Counted from the first letter of the stretch, positions 1 to 8,097 are shown. The stretch is DNA of 15,764 nucleotides from an uncultured Clostridium sp. (GCA_900555925.1 USMU01000044.1:1-15764), one strand, 5' to 3'. The notes: generated by a model not told the origin, from the letters alone. Program-made: numbers and translations.

Positions 1-477
1 GCATTTCAGATCCGGACCATGGTCGCGGACGCCGAAAAAACGGGTCCGCGAGTGACCGTTAAAAACGACGCGAGAATTACCCGCGTCGGAAAATTTATCC
101 GAAAGTACAGGCTGGACGAGGTCTGTCAGCTCCTCGACGTATGGAGGGGAAAAATGACGTTTGTCGGGACTCGGCCCGAAGTGGAAAAATACGTCGCTCA
201 CTATACGCCCGAAATGCGGGCTACTTTGTTATTGCCTGCGGGAATCACTTCCGAAGCGAGCATTTATTACAAGGACGAGAGCGCTCTTTTGGACGGGGCA
301 AACGGGGAGGCGGACCGCATTTATCTCGAAAAAATTCTGCCTGAAAAAATGAAATACAATCTTCGCGCCGTAGAACGTTTCTCCCTGTTTCGGGAATGGG
401 GAATCATGATAAAAACAGTGCTCGCGGTCTGCGGGAAGAATTATCGGGATAACGACCGACAAGAAGAAAGACAATGA
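1..477 (+). CDS. Initiating sugar-phosphate transferase (bacterial sugar transferase family), 5' truncated
   Basis: This is the C-terminal 158 residues of a polyprenyl-phosphate sugar-1-phosphate transferase (PF02397 family). Such enzymes start repeat-unit synthesis by moving a sugar phosphate from a UDP-sugar to undecaprenyl phosphate on the inner membrane face. The reading frame is open from base 1, so the Met at base 19 is internal: it belongs to the conserved RTM motif (residues 5-7). Family signatures follow: ITRVGKFIRKYRLDEVCQL, then VGTRPEV where many members have VGPRPE, then PAGITSEASIYYKDE, and an EKMKYNL segment before the amphipathic C-terminus. The VGTRPEV and SEAS/SLAS wording is, from memory, typical of one subgroup of exopolysaccharide primers. 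The N-terminal membrane segment lies outside the window. The sugar specificity cannot be read from this part. It is followed by a 102-nt purine-rich gap before the next gene. Confidence 0.93.
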   Translation, partial: AFQIRTMVADAEKTGPRVTVKNDARITRVGKFIRKYRLDEVCQLLDVWRGKMTFVGTRPEVEKYVAHYTPEMRATLLLPAGITSEASIYYKDESALLDGANGEADRIYLEKILPEKMKYNLRAVERFSLFREWGIMIKTVLAVCGKNYRDNDRQEERQ

Positions 478-579
478 CCGTTAAGAAAAAACAGAAAACG
501 GATAAGAAACGAGATAACTACCGATAAAAAACGGATAAAAACGGCAGGAAGGGGGAAAATAATCGATATAGGGGGGAAT
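478..579 (+). repeat. Purine-rich intergenic linker with short repeats
   Basis: This non-coding gap is strongly A/G rich on the + strand. It contains two exact copies of AAAACGGATAA (495-505 and 528-538, 33 nt apart) plus several near copies of AAACGG. It ends in a GGGGGG Shine-Dalgarno tract at 571-576, just upstream of the next ATG. No terminator hairpin or -35/-10 pair is visible, so read-through from the sugar transferase gene is likely. Its base composition matches the tandem repeat inside the CDP-alcohol transferase gene and the linker before the cytidylyltransferase gene. Confidence 0.6.
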
Positions 580-1683
580 ATGGAAAAAATTCTCGTCGTT
601 TGCACGACCGATTCGATGATCTGGAATTTTCTTGTCCCGCATATCCTCGATTTACAGCAAAAGGGCTTTACCGTGGAATGCGCTTGCTCCGAAACGGGAG
701 ATTTTTTCTCCAAGCTCCGAAATGAGTTCTCTTTCCGCATGTATCGAATGAATTTTCAAAGGAGTCCCTATGACTTCCGTAATTTCGGCGCCTATCGGCA
801 GCTGAAAAAACTCATTCAAAAAGAAAAATACGACACCGTTTTCTGTCATGAGCCGGTAGGCGGACTCATGGGGCGGCTCGCGGGGAAAAAATGCGGGTGC
901 AGGGTCGCCTATATGGCGCACGGATTTCATTTCTACGAAGGCGCTCCCGCCCTGAAACGCTTTTTGTATTATCATGCGGAAAAATTTTTATCGAAATATA
1001 CCGACGTGCTCATTACGATCAATCGGGAGGACTACGAGGCCGCAAAATCCTTTCACGCAAGGGAAATTTATAAGGTGGACGGAATCGGCGTGGATACCTC
1101 CAAATTTGTCTATGCGCCCGTTCCCCGATACCTGAGACGGGAGCTCGGACTTTCCGAACGGGATTTTCTCGTCTTGTCCGTCGGCGAACTCATTCCGAGA
1201 AAAAATCACGAAACCGTAATGAGAGCGCTGCTTCGCTTGGATTTGAAAAACGTACATTATATCGTCGCGGGGGACGGAGAAGGACGGGAAGAACTTAAAC
1301 ACTTCATTGAGGAACGGGGATTGTCCGAACGGGTACATCTGCTCGGATTCAGACGGGATATAGGAACGCTCTGCAATTCCGCGGATTTGTTCGCTCTGCC
1401 TTCCGTACACGAGGGACTGTCCGTGGCGCTCATGGAAGCGATGGCCTGCGGTAAGCCCGTGGTCGCGTCGAGGATTCGGGGAAATACCGACCTCATCGAC
1501 GAGGGAATGGGCGGATACCTGATAGAGACATTCGACGTGAAGGGATATGCGGAGGCAATCGAGAAACTCGCTTTGAACGAGGAAAAACGCAAGGCGTTTT
1601 CTTCCTATAATCGGAATAAAGTGAAAAGTTTCGATTTGCGCGTCGTCCGCGGGCAGCTGCAAAAAATATTGACGGGACAATAA
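580..1683 (+). CDS. Glycosyltransferase family 4 (CapM/EpsD-like)
   Basis: This 367-aa protein has the GT-B fold pattern of retaining GT4 enzymes. It most likely transfers a sugar from a nucleotide donor to the lipid-linked repeat unit at the cytoplasmic membrane face. The N-terminal acceptor domain starts MEKILVVCTTDSMIWNFL and includes MAHGFHFYEGAP and TDVLITINREDYEAA, wording typical of CapM/EpsD-type exopolysaccharide transferases. The C-terminal nucleotide-binding domain has SVGELIPRKNHETVMRAL, AGDGEGREEL, a GFRRDI turn and the EX7E signature in HEGLSVALMEAM (Glu278 and Glu286). The start is supported by GGGGGG at 571-576. The next gene follows after 16 nt, consistent with one operon. 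Length is normal for the family. Donor and linkage cannot be inferred. Confidence 0.92.
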   Translation: MEKILVVCTTDSMIWNFLVPHILDLQQKGFTVECACSETGDFFSKLRNEFSFRMYRMNFQRSPYDFRNFGAYRQLKKLIQKEKYDTVFCHEPVGGLMGRLAGKKCGCRVAYMAHGFHFYEGAPALKRFLYYHAEKFLSKYTDVLITINREDYEAAKSFHAREIYKVDGIGVDTSKFVYAPVPRYLRRELGLSERDFLVLSVGELIPRKNHETVMRALLRLDLKNVHYIVAGDGEGREELKHFIEERGLSERVHLLGFRRDIGTLCNSADLFALPSVHEGLSVALMEAMACGKPVVASRIRGNTDLIDEGMGGYLIETFDVKGYAEAIEKLALNEEKRKAFSSYNRNKVKSFDLRVVRGQLQKILTGQ

Positions 1684-1699
1684 CCGTCGAGGAGGTAAT

Positions 1700-2800
1700 A
1701 TGTATTCCTGGGGAGAAATCGTCCGTTCCTTGCCTAAGAAAAAAAACAGCAAAAGTTCGCTTTGGGTAAAATGGATTATACGTAAATTGTCCTTTCCCTT
1801 TACCTTCCTGTTTATCAATCTCGGCTTTTCCGCGTGGGGCGCTTCCGTCCTTTCGATTTTCGTCGCACTGGCGGGCTGTGCGGCTCTCTGTGTCGATTCC
1901 GCCCTCTGGCGCGTCGTCGGCGTCGTATTGGTGGAGCTCTGGCTCGTTATGGACTGCGTAGACGGCAACATCGCCCGCGTGAAAAAGACAAGCTCACCCA
2001 TGGGCGGGTGCATAGACGCTTTCAGCGGCTATTTTATCACCGCGTTTGTATTTTTCTCCGTCGGCGTCGCCGCCTGTTATTCCACACGCTTTGCGGAGCA
2101 TGCGGGACTTTGGGTTGCGATGGGAGGATTATCTTCCGCCTTTGGATTGTTGGCACGGCTCATTCATCAAAAATATACCTATTGCGTTCTGGAATTAAAA
2201 AAAATAGAAAAGAACGGGGCAGACGGGAAAAATATAGAAAAAAGTTGGGAAAATATGGAAGTCAACAGCGCGAACAGAGGAAATGGAGAGACGCACGAGA
2301 CAAAAGAGGAAGCGAACAGGGAGAACGGAGAGACGTACAGGACAAACGGGAAAGCGAACAGAGGAAACACAGAGACGCACAGGATAAATGAGGAAGTGAA
2401 TAGAGAAAGCTGGGAAATGCACAGGGCAAATGGAGAAGCGAATAGAGAAAGCAGGGAAACGTACAGGGCAAATGAGGAAGTAAATAGAGAAAACGGGAAA
2501 ATGCACAGGACAAACGAGGAAACGAATAGAGGAAACGGGGAAAACAACAGAAAGAACGGAGCACAAACCGCGAATGGAAAAGAAAATGAGGAACTTTTGG
2601 AAAAGGGCGGAAGATTGAGCTATCTCAGGAGTCGGATAGATAAAGAAATCGGGATTTCGGGGTTATTTATGCCCTTTTTGATCGTCTCCTGCATCTTTCG
2701 GCTGTATGACGTCATGACGATTTTTTATTTTATTTTTCAGGGCGCGGGCGCATTGGCGGCGGCGGTCTATTATGCTCTGAAAACGCGGGAGAACGCATGA
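1700..2800 (+). CDS. CDP-alcohol phosphatidyltransferase family membrane protein with tandem-repeat insertion
   Basis: This 366-aa membrane protein belongs to the CDP-alcohol phosphotransferase family, which transfers a phospho-alcohol from a CDP-linked donor to a hydroxyl acceptor. The signature is at residues 85-110: Asp85, Asp88-Gly89, Ala92-Arg93, Gly102 and Asp106 are all correctly spaced. The fourth Asp expected at residue 110 is Gly. Hydrophobic segments lie near 25-65, 110-127, 135-158 and 322-362, giving about six helices. Between helices 4 and 5, from about residue 170 to 305, sits a polar insertion containing seven 14-residue repeats (192-289). The family core is normally about 180-230 residues, so the insertion explains the excess length. 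The Shine-Dalgarno GAGGAGG is at 1689-1695. The stop overlaps the next gene by ATGA. Substrates are unknown. A TagD-like cytidylyltransferase at the end of the operon could supply the CDP donor; this is inference. Confidence 0.88.
   Translation: MYSWGEIVRSLPKKKNSKSSLWVKWIIRKLSFPFTFLFINLGFSAWGASVLSIFVALAGCAALCVDSALWRVVGVVLVELWLVMDCVDGNIARVKKTSSPMGGCIDAFSGYFITAFVFFSVGVAACYSTRFAEHAGLWVAMGGLSSAFGLLARLIHQKYTYCVLELKKIEKNGADGKNIEKSWENMEVNSANRGNGETHETKEEANRENGETYRTNGKANRGNTETHRINEEVNRESWEMHRANGEANRESRETYRANEEVNRENGKMHRTNEETNRGNGENNRKNGAQTANGKENEELLEKGGRLSYLRSRIDKEIGISGLFMPFLIVSCIFRLYDVMTIFYFIFQGAGALAAAVYYALKTRENA
2273..2566 (+). repeat. Seven tandem 42-bp repeats, in frame inside the CDP-alcohol transferase gene
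   Basis: Seven contiguous 42-bp units start at 2273, 2315, 2357, 2399, 2441, 2483 and 2525. Each encodes 14 residues, for example NRENGETYRTNGKA, NRGNTETHRINEEV and NRESRETYRANEEV. Each unit divides into two related 7-residue halves of the form (N/H/Y)-R-x-(N/S)-x-(E/K)-x, so the underlying period is 21 bp. The + strand is almost all purine, and every Arg codon in the units is AGA or AGG, while neighbouring genes also use CGN codons freely. The peptide has no hydrophobic positions that would form a coiled coil. It looks like a disordered, mixed-charge, Asn-rich linker. The units differ by several substitutions, so the array is not newly amplified. Confidence 0.95.
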
Positions 2801-3924
2801 AAAAGGTCTTGGAGATTCTCGGAAGATTGGACCGTGCGGGGCAGGAAACGTTCGTCATGAATATATTCCGGCATATAGACAGGAAAAGGTTCGACCTGTA
2901 TTTTTCGGTAAATACCGATTACGTCGGAGCCTATGAGGCGGAGATTTTATCCGCGGGCGGAAAGATTTTTCACAATCCATATGCGGTAAGCTTAAAAAAT
3001 TTGCGCTTATATCTCCGCGCTTTCCGAAAATTTTTGAGGGAGGAAGGGCCGTTTGACGCCGTACACTGTCATGTGTATTCCTTCGGGGGATTTTTGCTCC
3101 GCGCGGCGTACAAGGAAGGGGTCCCCGTGCGCATCATGCACAGCCATACCGCATACGACGGGCAAAAAAATTCTCCAATACGCAGGATATATGCGGCTTA
3201 CGCCAGACGGCTGATCGACCGTTACGCCACAAAAAAAGTCGCCTGCGGGAAGGATGCATACGAGGCTTTTTTTAAGGAGCCCTGCCCCGAAAAAGGGGCG
3301 ATTCTTCCGAACGGCATAGAGCTTTCCCGATTTTGCGGAAAAGATACGGGGAGGGGGAAGGAAATAAAAAAAGAGCTTAAAGTTTCGGAAGAACAGGATA
3401 TTTTTGTGAGCGTCGCAAGGTTCTGCAAGGTGAAGAATCATGAAAAAATTTTGTCCGTATTCAAAGAGTATTTGCGCGCTTTCAATCCTCGGGCGGTATT
3501 GCTTCTCGTCGGAGACGGAGAACGGAGAAAATATATAGAAGAGTCGGCAAAAAGGGAAGGCCTGGGAGAAAAAGTGATTTTTGCGGGGATTCGCGGCGAT
3601 GTGGACAAGCTGCTCGCCGCCGCCGAAGTGTTTTTGATGCCTTCGAAATTCGAGGGGCTGCCCGTCTCCCTGATAGAAGCGCAGGCGGCGGGAGTGCGGT
3701 GCGTGGTCTCGGACAGAGTGACGGACGAGGCGGATATGGGATTGGGACTGTTTTACAGGCTGCCTTTGGAAGCGTCGGACGAAGTCTGGGCCGAAACTTG
3801 CGCAAGGGCGAACGCCGTTTCTCCGCCCGCGTTTTCCAAGCGGAAACGGGGGATAGAACGGCGCGGATATTCCGTGGAAAACGCGGTGAAGCGGGCAGAG
3901 GAACTGTATGACGGAAAATCTTAA
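2797..3924 (+). CDS. Glycosyltransferase family 4 (EpsF-like)
   Basis: This 375-aa GT-B enzyme probably adds another sugar to the lipid-linked repeat unit. The N-terminal half has the glycine-rich LGRLDRAGQETFVMNI motif, then DAVHCHVYSFGG and RIMHSHTAYD, which resemble EpsF-type exopolysaccharide transferases. The C-terminal half has NGIELSRF, SVARFCKVKNHEKIL, VGDGERRKYIE, FAGIRGDVDKLLAAAEVFLMPS and the EX7E motif in FEGLPVSLIEAQ (Glu286 and Glu294). The ATG overlaps the previous stop as ATGA, so translation is probably coupled, and the 3' end overlaps the polymerase start by 17 nt. No signal peptide or membrane helix is seen; it is cytosolic or peripherally membrane bound. It differs in sequence from the upstream GT4 gene, so it is not a recent duplicate. 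Confidence 0.92.
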   Translation: MKKVLEILGRLDRAGQETFVMNIFRHIDRKRFDLYFSVNTDYVGAYEAEILSAGGKIFHNPYAVSLKNLRLYLRAFRKFLREEGPFDAVHCHVYSFGGFLLRAAYKEGVPVRIMHSHTAYDGQKNSPIRRIYAAYARRLIDRYATKKVACGKDAYEAFFKEPCPEKGAILPNGIELSRFCGKDTGRGKEIKKELKVSEEQDIFVSVARFCKVKNHEKILSVFKEYLRAFNPRAVLLLVGDGERRKYIEESAKREGLGEKVIFAGIRGDVDKLLAAAEVFLMPSKFEGLPVSLIEAQAAGVRCVVSDRVTDEADMGLGLFYRLPLEASDEVWAETCARANAVSPPAFSKRKRGIERRGYSVENAVKRAEELYDGKS

Positions 3925-5380
3925 AAATAAAAAATATTTGCTCAAAATTTCCTTGATATGGTTTGCTCTTACTCTCGTCGCTTACCTGCTGCGCGGATTG
4001 ATTTCGTCGGAAAAATTATTAAAGGGCTTATGTATAGAGACGACGGTCGTTTTTGCTCTCGTTTTTTATCATTTATGGAAATGGAAGGGGACACCCTTCA
4101 AAGTGGTCACTCTGTTTGTCCTGATGTGCTTTCTCTACCTTCAAGGACAAGTGCTTCTCGATACTTTCGATCTGACGAAGGACGGGCTTCTGTCGGGAAA
4201 ATTTTCGCCTCGGGAACTCGTCGGGGGAATTCTGGCCGTTCACGTCTTTCTTTCCCTGCTCCTGACGGCGATAAGCACCGCAAAAGGACAAAAAAGAAAA
4301 TTTTTTAGCGGGCGGGAAAACCTTGCAGACGAAACCGTCGTCCTTGCGGGAACGATTATTGCTTTGTGCGCGCTTCCTTTCGAATTGTACGTCAATCTCA
4401 CAAAACTCAAATTTACCTTGACGGACGGCTATGCTTCTCTGTATCAGGAAGCGGCGCTCGCCGCGATTCCTTCGGGCGCGAAAATTCTGTCCTATTTCTT
4501 TTTGCCCGGCTGCTTCTACCTCTTTTTCGGGAGCGCGAGGAAATCCCGCGCCGAATATGCCGCCTTGCTCGGTATCGTGGCGCATGGAGCGGTGGAATTA
4601 TTGATCGGATACCGAGCTTCTGCGGTCATTCCCCTCCTGCTCGTCATTTACGGCATCGGCGTAAAAAACCGATATGAAAAATCGGCGGTTAAACGGAAAA
4701 AGAACAGGAGAACGATTTTTCTTTTGTGCGCGCTCGGCGCGCTGGTCGTGCTCGTCGTGTTCCCCGTCGTCAGAGCTACCCGAAACAGCGGGGGACTGGC
4801 CGCTTTGACGTGGAGGGATATTTTTTCCGTCGAAAACGTCAGGAGTATTTTTTCCACCGTCAACGATATGGGAAAATCGTTGCAGACCGTAATTTATACG
4901 CTGAGGCTCGTTCCCGAAGAATATCCTTTCCGCTACGGCGTCACCTATCTCGTCAATCTTACGGAAATTTTCCCGAATTTCTTTTGGGCGGTTCACCCCG
5001 CGGAGGCCTACGGTTCGCTGGGTAGGTGGCTCACGAAAATCGTCGACTATTCCTTCTGGAAATACGGTGGCGCTTTGGGGTACAGCTGCGTCGCAGAAGC
5101 CTATATCAATTTCGGATATTTCGGGATACTCGGTTTCGCTTTTCTGCTCGGAAGAGTGTTGGAAAGAACGGAGTCGAAAGTTGATGCTGCGGACAATGCC
5201 GCATGGTATGCGTCTTGGGCGATCGTGGCGACCGATCTCCTGTTTTATCCGCGGGGAGAATTTTCGTCGCTGGTGCGGGGGATTTTTTGGTATATGCTGT
5301 TGCCTTTGCTCTTTTGCAGGATTTTGCGGCGAATCAGAGGAAAGGACAAGAAGAAATATTCTCTGCAACGACAGCTTTGA
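3908..5380 (+). CDS. wzy: Wzy-type polysaccharide repeat-unit polymerase
   Basis: This 490-residue integral membrane protein has roughly ten to twelve hydrophobic segments, among them residues 13-30, 65-83, 104-122, 142-162, 190-208, 268-287, 400-420 and 460-480. A long loop lies at about 290-395. The C-terminal part reads GALGYSCVAEAYINFGYFGILGF and then YPRGEFSSLVRG, which fits the Wzy O-antigen/capsule polymerase type and its Arg-bearing external loop. The role is block polymerisation of undecaprenyl-linked repeats on the outer membrane face. The start is supported by AGAGGA at 3897-3902, five nt upstream, and lies inside the preceding gene. A 146-nt non-coding gap follows. Polymerases are poorly conserved in sequence, so the call rests on topology, the C-terminal motif and a wzx gene in the same operon. 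Confidence 0.85.
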   Translation: MTENLKNKKYLLKISLIWFALTLVAYLLRGLISSEKLLKGLCIETTVVFALVFYHLWKWKGTPFKVVTLFVLMCFLYLQGQVLLDTFDLTKDGLLSGKFSPRELVGGILAVHVFLSLLLTAISTAKGQKRKFFSGRENLADETVVLAGTIIALCALPFELYVNLTKLKFTLTDGYASLYQEAALAAIPSGAKILSYFFLPGCFYLFFGSARKSRAEYAALLGIVAHGAVELLIGYRASAVIPLLLVIYGIGVKNRYEKSAVKRKKNRRTIFLLCALGALVVLVVFPVVRATRNSGGLAALTWRDIFSVENVRSIFSTVNDMGKSLQTVIYTLRLVPEEYPFRYGVTYLVNLTEIFPNFFWAVHPAEAYGSLGRWLTKIVDYSFWKYGGALGYSCVAEAYINFGYFGILGFAFLLGRVLERTESKVDAADNAAWYASWAIVATDLLFYPRGEFSSLVRGIFWYMLLPLLFCRILRRIRGKDKKKYSLQRQL

Positions 5381-5526
5381 ACGGACGCGGAAAAAAGATA
5401 ATTCGGACGTGAGATTAAGCGCGCGGGGGAGGAAAGTTTTTTCTTTCAAAGAACGGGGCTTGTCCGTACTCCGTCAACATCGGAATAGGAAACGGGCGAG
5501 CTCGGAAAGAGGGGAGGAAAAAGGAA

Positions 5527-6582
5527 ATGTTTGCGGAAAATAAATCCAATCGGTTTACGGCGGTGGTTCCGACCAAAAACCGCGAAAAAGATTTGTTGAG
5601 ATTTTGCGAGGGACTCGCGGTACAGACGCTTTTGCCCGACAAGCTGATTATCGTCGATCAGTCGGCGGAAAAATATCGCATGGAGGGAATCAATCTGCCC
5701 GAAAGCGTGGATGTGGAGCACCTTTACGCCCCCGAAGTATCGGGGCTGTGCGCAGCGAAAAATCTCGCCGTCCGATACGCGGCGGGAGAATACGTCTTTT
5801 TTTTCGACGACGACATTATTCCGGACAAGGATTTCTTTGAAAAAATTATCGGGCACTTTTCCGCAAACCCCGAAATATTCGGGATTTGCGGGCGGCAGAA
5901 AAACAGCATTTCTTCCCGATTCAAAGTGTTTTTTTTCGATTTTTTTCACGTCGGGCCCTTTAAGGACAAAAGAAAAAAATTCAATTCGGGTTATATAAAA
6001 AATAATTTGATGAAAACGGAAATTCTTCCGGGCGGCATTACCGCTTATCGGCGGGAAGTCTTTGAAAATTTTCGATTCGACGAGGTTCTGATTCGTTACT
6101 GTCTCGGAGAGGATATGGATTTCTCGTATCGCGTGGGAAAACAATATTCTTTGGCGTTCGCTGCGGACGCGACTGCGTTACACAATCATTCCCCTGTAGG
6201 CAGGTATGACGCGGAAGAATCGTTTGCCTGCAAGGTAGCGGGGTATGCGTATTTTTACGGAAAAAATGTCGAAAAGACTTTTCGGAACGCGTTGGCTTAT
6301 TTTTGGGTGAAAGCAGGGATATTTTTCGACGCCTGCGCGTACAGTGCAAAACATCGGAATTTACACGCCTTCCGCGGTTTGAAACGGGGCGGAAAATACC
6401 TCAAAGACGACTTTCGGGGCGTGCCGTTTATAGATTACGATAAGTACCGCAAGAAGAAAGAAATATCGGAGGAGGGCAAAATTCCAAAAACGAAAAGCAA
6501 AGAAATGCCGAATGTTAAAGAGAGGGGCGGAAAACGAAAATATCGGAACTCAAAAGAGACACCGAGGGCCAAAAATGAATAA
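5527..6582 (+). CDS. Glycosyltransferase family 2 with Lys-rich C-terminal tail
   Basis: This 351-aa GT-A enzyme is an inverting family 2 glycosyltransferase. It opens with TAVVPTKNREKDLLRFCEGL and has the nucleotide-sugar/metal-binding triplet Asp94-Asp95-Asp96 in FFFDDDIIPD. An acceptor-side GGITAYRREVF segment follows, then the catalytic-base type Glu195-Asp196 in LGEDMDFSYR. Residues from about 306 onward form a Lys/Arg/Glu-rich tail without hydrophobic content that is not part of the catalytic fold. The Shine-Dalgarno GGGGAGG is at 5511-5517. The last 8 nt overlap the start of the flippase gene. The enzyme probably adds one sugar of the repeat unit in the cytoplasm. The basic tail could bind the membrane or be a neutral extension. 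Donor sugar is unknown. Confidence 0.9.
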   Translation: MFAENKSNRFTAVVPTKNREKDLLRFCEGLAVQTLLPDKLIIVDQSAEKYRMEGINLPESVDVEHLYAPEVSGLCAAKNLAVRYAAGEYVFFFDDDIIPDKDFFEKIIGHFSANPEIFGICGRQKNSISSRFKVFFFDFFHVGPFKDKRKKFNSGYIKNNLMKTEILPGGITAYRREVFENFRFDEVLIRYCLGEDMDFSYRVGKQYSLAFAADATALHNHSPVGRYDAEESFACKVAGYAYFYGKNVEKTFRNALAYFWVKAGIFFDACAYSAKHRNLHAFRGLKRGGKYLKDDFRGVPFIDYDKYRKKKEISEEGKIPKTKSKEMPNVKERGGKRKYRNSKETPRAKNE

Positions 6583-7999
6583 AAAATTCAAGGAGCTCGT
6601 CGGGAATACGCTGATTTTCGCGCTCGGTTCGCTCGGCTCAAAGCTGATCGTCTTTTTATTGGTTCCGCTCTATACCAATTTGATGACGCCTTCCGAATAC
6701 GGAACGGCCGAGCTCGTGTTTACGATTGCTCAGATGTTGTTTCCCTTCGTTTCCGTCGTCATCTTTGAAAGCGTTCTCCGTTACGGACTGAAAAATGAAC
6801 TCAGAAAGGAGGACGTGCTCCTCTGCGCGTTCGTCGTCATTCTGTTCGGAAGCGTTCTGACCGTCCTTTTTACCCCGCTATTTCGATTTTATCCCGCCGT
6901 TTCAAATTGGAAATGGTACATCTGTGCATATGTCGTCGCTTACATGGTCACGTCCGTGGAACTCGTTTATCTGAAAGTACGCGATAAAAACAAGCTGTTT
7001 GCGTTTTTCAGCGTCCTGCAAACTCTGATATTGGCTTCGGCAAATATTCTGTTTCTCGCGGTTTACAAAAAGGGAATAGAGGGTTACCTTTTATCCAACA
7101 TCCTTTCCCATGTCGGAACGGCCGTTTTATGCGCTTTGTTCGGAGGCGTAGTAAAGGATTTATTTCATGCAAGATTCTCGCCCGCCCTCCTTCGGCAGAT
7201 GACGCTCTATTCTCTGCCGCTCATCGTCAATAATATTTCCTGGTGGCTGATTCATTCCGCCGATAAAATCATGATAGAATGGAGACTCGGAGAATCTGAA
7301 TTGGGCGTATACACGGTAGCGACGAAAATTCCCGCTCTGGTCAATATCGCCGCACAGATTTTCTCTCAGGCTTGGGGAATTTCTTCCATTAAAGAATACG
7401 ATTCTTCCAACGACGCTTCTTTCTTCTCTTCCACGTTCAAATATTATACGTTTTTGGTCTTTCTCGCCTGTATCCTCGGAATTACGGCCGTGAAACCGCT
7501 TTTGAGGATTTATGTCGGAAAGGAATATTTTGAGGCTTGGAAATTGGTTCCGCTTTTGCTGGTCGGAGCGGTCTTTTCCGCCGTCTCCGCTTATTTCAGT
7601 CGGCTTTACAGCGCCATGCACAAGAACAAAAACGTAATGTTTACCACTCTTCTTGCCGCTGCCGTCAATATCGCGGGAAATTTCTTTTTTATCGGAACGG
7701 CGGGAACTTACGGAGCCGCCGCCGCAACCGCCGTCGCTTACGCGGTGATGGCACATATTCAGATGGCCGACGTTTCCAGATTTTTGAAGTTTGACAAGGG
7801 ACTTCCGCGATATTTTCTGAGCTGCTCGCTCATCGTCGGACAGGCGATAGCCGCGACGCTCGATTGGCATATCTATATCGTTTCCGCCGCGGCGATAATC
7901 GCGTTTTTGTGGGTGAATTCTCCCGTGATCAGAGACGTTATATGCGGATTGAAAAAGAGAGGAAAATCCGCGGGAAAGAATACGGACAACCGAGACTAA
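6575..7999 (+). CDS. wzx: Wzx-type oligosaccharide flippase (MOP superfamily)
   Basis: This 474-aa protein has about twelve to fourteen hydrophobic segments across its length. Its N-terminus, ELVGNTLIFALGSLGSKLIVFLLVPLYTN, is diagnostic of polysaccharide flippases of the RfbX/Wzx group. The motif LMTPSEYGTAELV follows the first helix, as usual. It moves undecaprenyl-linked repeats across the membrane for the Wzy polymerase encoded upstream. I chose the ATG at 6575 rather than the in-frame ATG at 6512. The upstream 21 residues are polar and unlike the family, while GAGGG at 6564-6568 is correctly spaced and the normal MNKKFKEL start follows. The gene overlaps the end of the GT2 gene by 8 nt. 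Homologues usually have 470-500 residues, which fits. Confidence 0.92.
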   Translation: MNKKFKELVGNTLIFALGSLGSKLIVFLLVPLYTNLMTPSEYGTAELVFTIAQMLFPFVSVVIFESVLRYGLKNELRKEDVLLCAFVVILFGSVLTVLFTPLFRFYPAVSNWKWYICAYVVAYMVTSVELVYLKVRDKNKLFAFFSVLQTLILASANILFLAVYKKGIEGYLLSNILSHVGTAVLCALFGGVVKDLFHARFSPALLRQMTLYSLPLIVNNISWWLIHSADKIMIEWRLGESELGVYTVATKIPALVNIAAQIFSQAWGISSIKEYDSSNDASFFSSTFKYYTFLVFLACILGITAVKPLLRIYVGKEYFEAWKLVPLLLVGAVFSAVSAYFSRLYSAMHKNKNVMFTTLLAAAVNIAGNFFFIGTAGTYGAAAATAVAYAVMAHIQMADVSRFLKFDKGLPRYFLSCSLIVGQAIAATLDWHIYIVSAAAIIAFLWVNSPVIRDVICGLKKRGKSAGKNTDNRD

Positions 8000-8097
8000 A
8001 CAGACGGCAAAGACATCGGAAACGGGAAAACGATATGGACAGGGAAGAAAAAACGGCAATAAAAAATATGGAGAGTACAAAAAGGAGAAAACGGAAA
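8000..8097 (+). other. Purine-rich linker between flippase and cytidylyltransferase genes
   Basis: This 98-nt segment is dominated by A and G on the + strand, with repeated GGAAACGG/GAAAACGG-like words. It has no stop codon in the frame of the downstream gene, so an N-terminal extension beginning at ATG 8035 is formally possible. I treat it as untranslated because the family starts directly at the KTIIGYTTGVYD strand, and because AAAGGAG at 8081-8087 serves the ATG at 8098. No terminator or promoter is apparent. Confidence 0.5.

Noticed and set aside
988..2013. 341-residue open frame on the - strand opposite the GT4 and CDP-alcohol transferase genes
   Set aside because: It spans two confidently identified + strand genes and their junction, shows no recognisable domain and has no promoter or ribosome binding site.
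2179..2566. Three long overlapping open frames on the - strand across the repeat block
   Set aside because: The complement of a purine tract is pyrimidine-rich and can hardly form stop codons, which all contain purines. The frames are a by-product of the repeat composition, start in different phases and have no ribosome binding site.
2273..2566. Tandem repeats as a possible CRISPR array
   Set aside because: Units are contiguous without unique spacers, are imperfect, lie in frame within a membrane-protein gene, and no cas gene is nearby.
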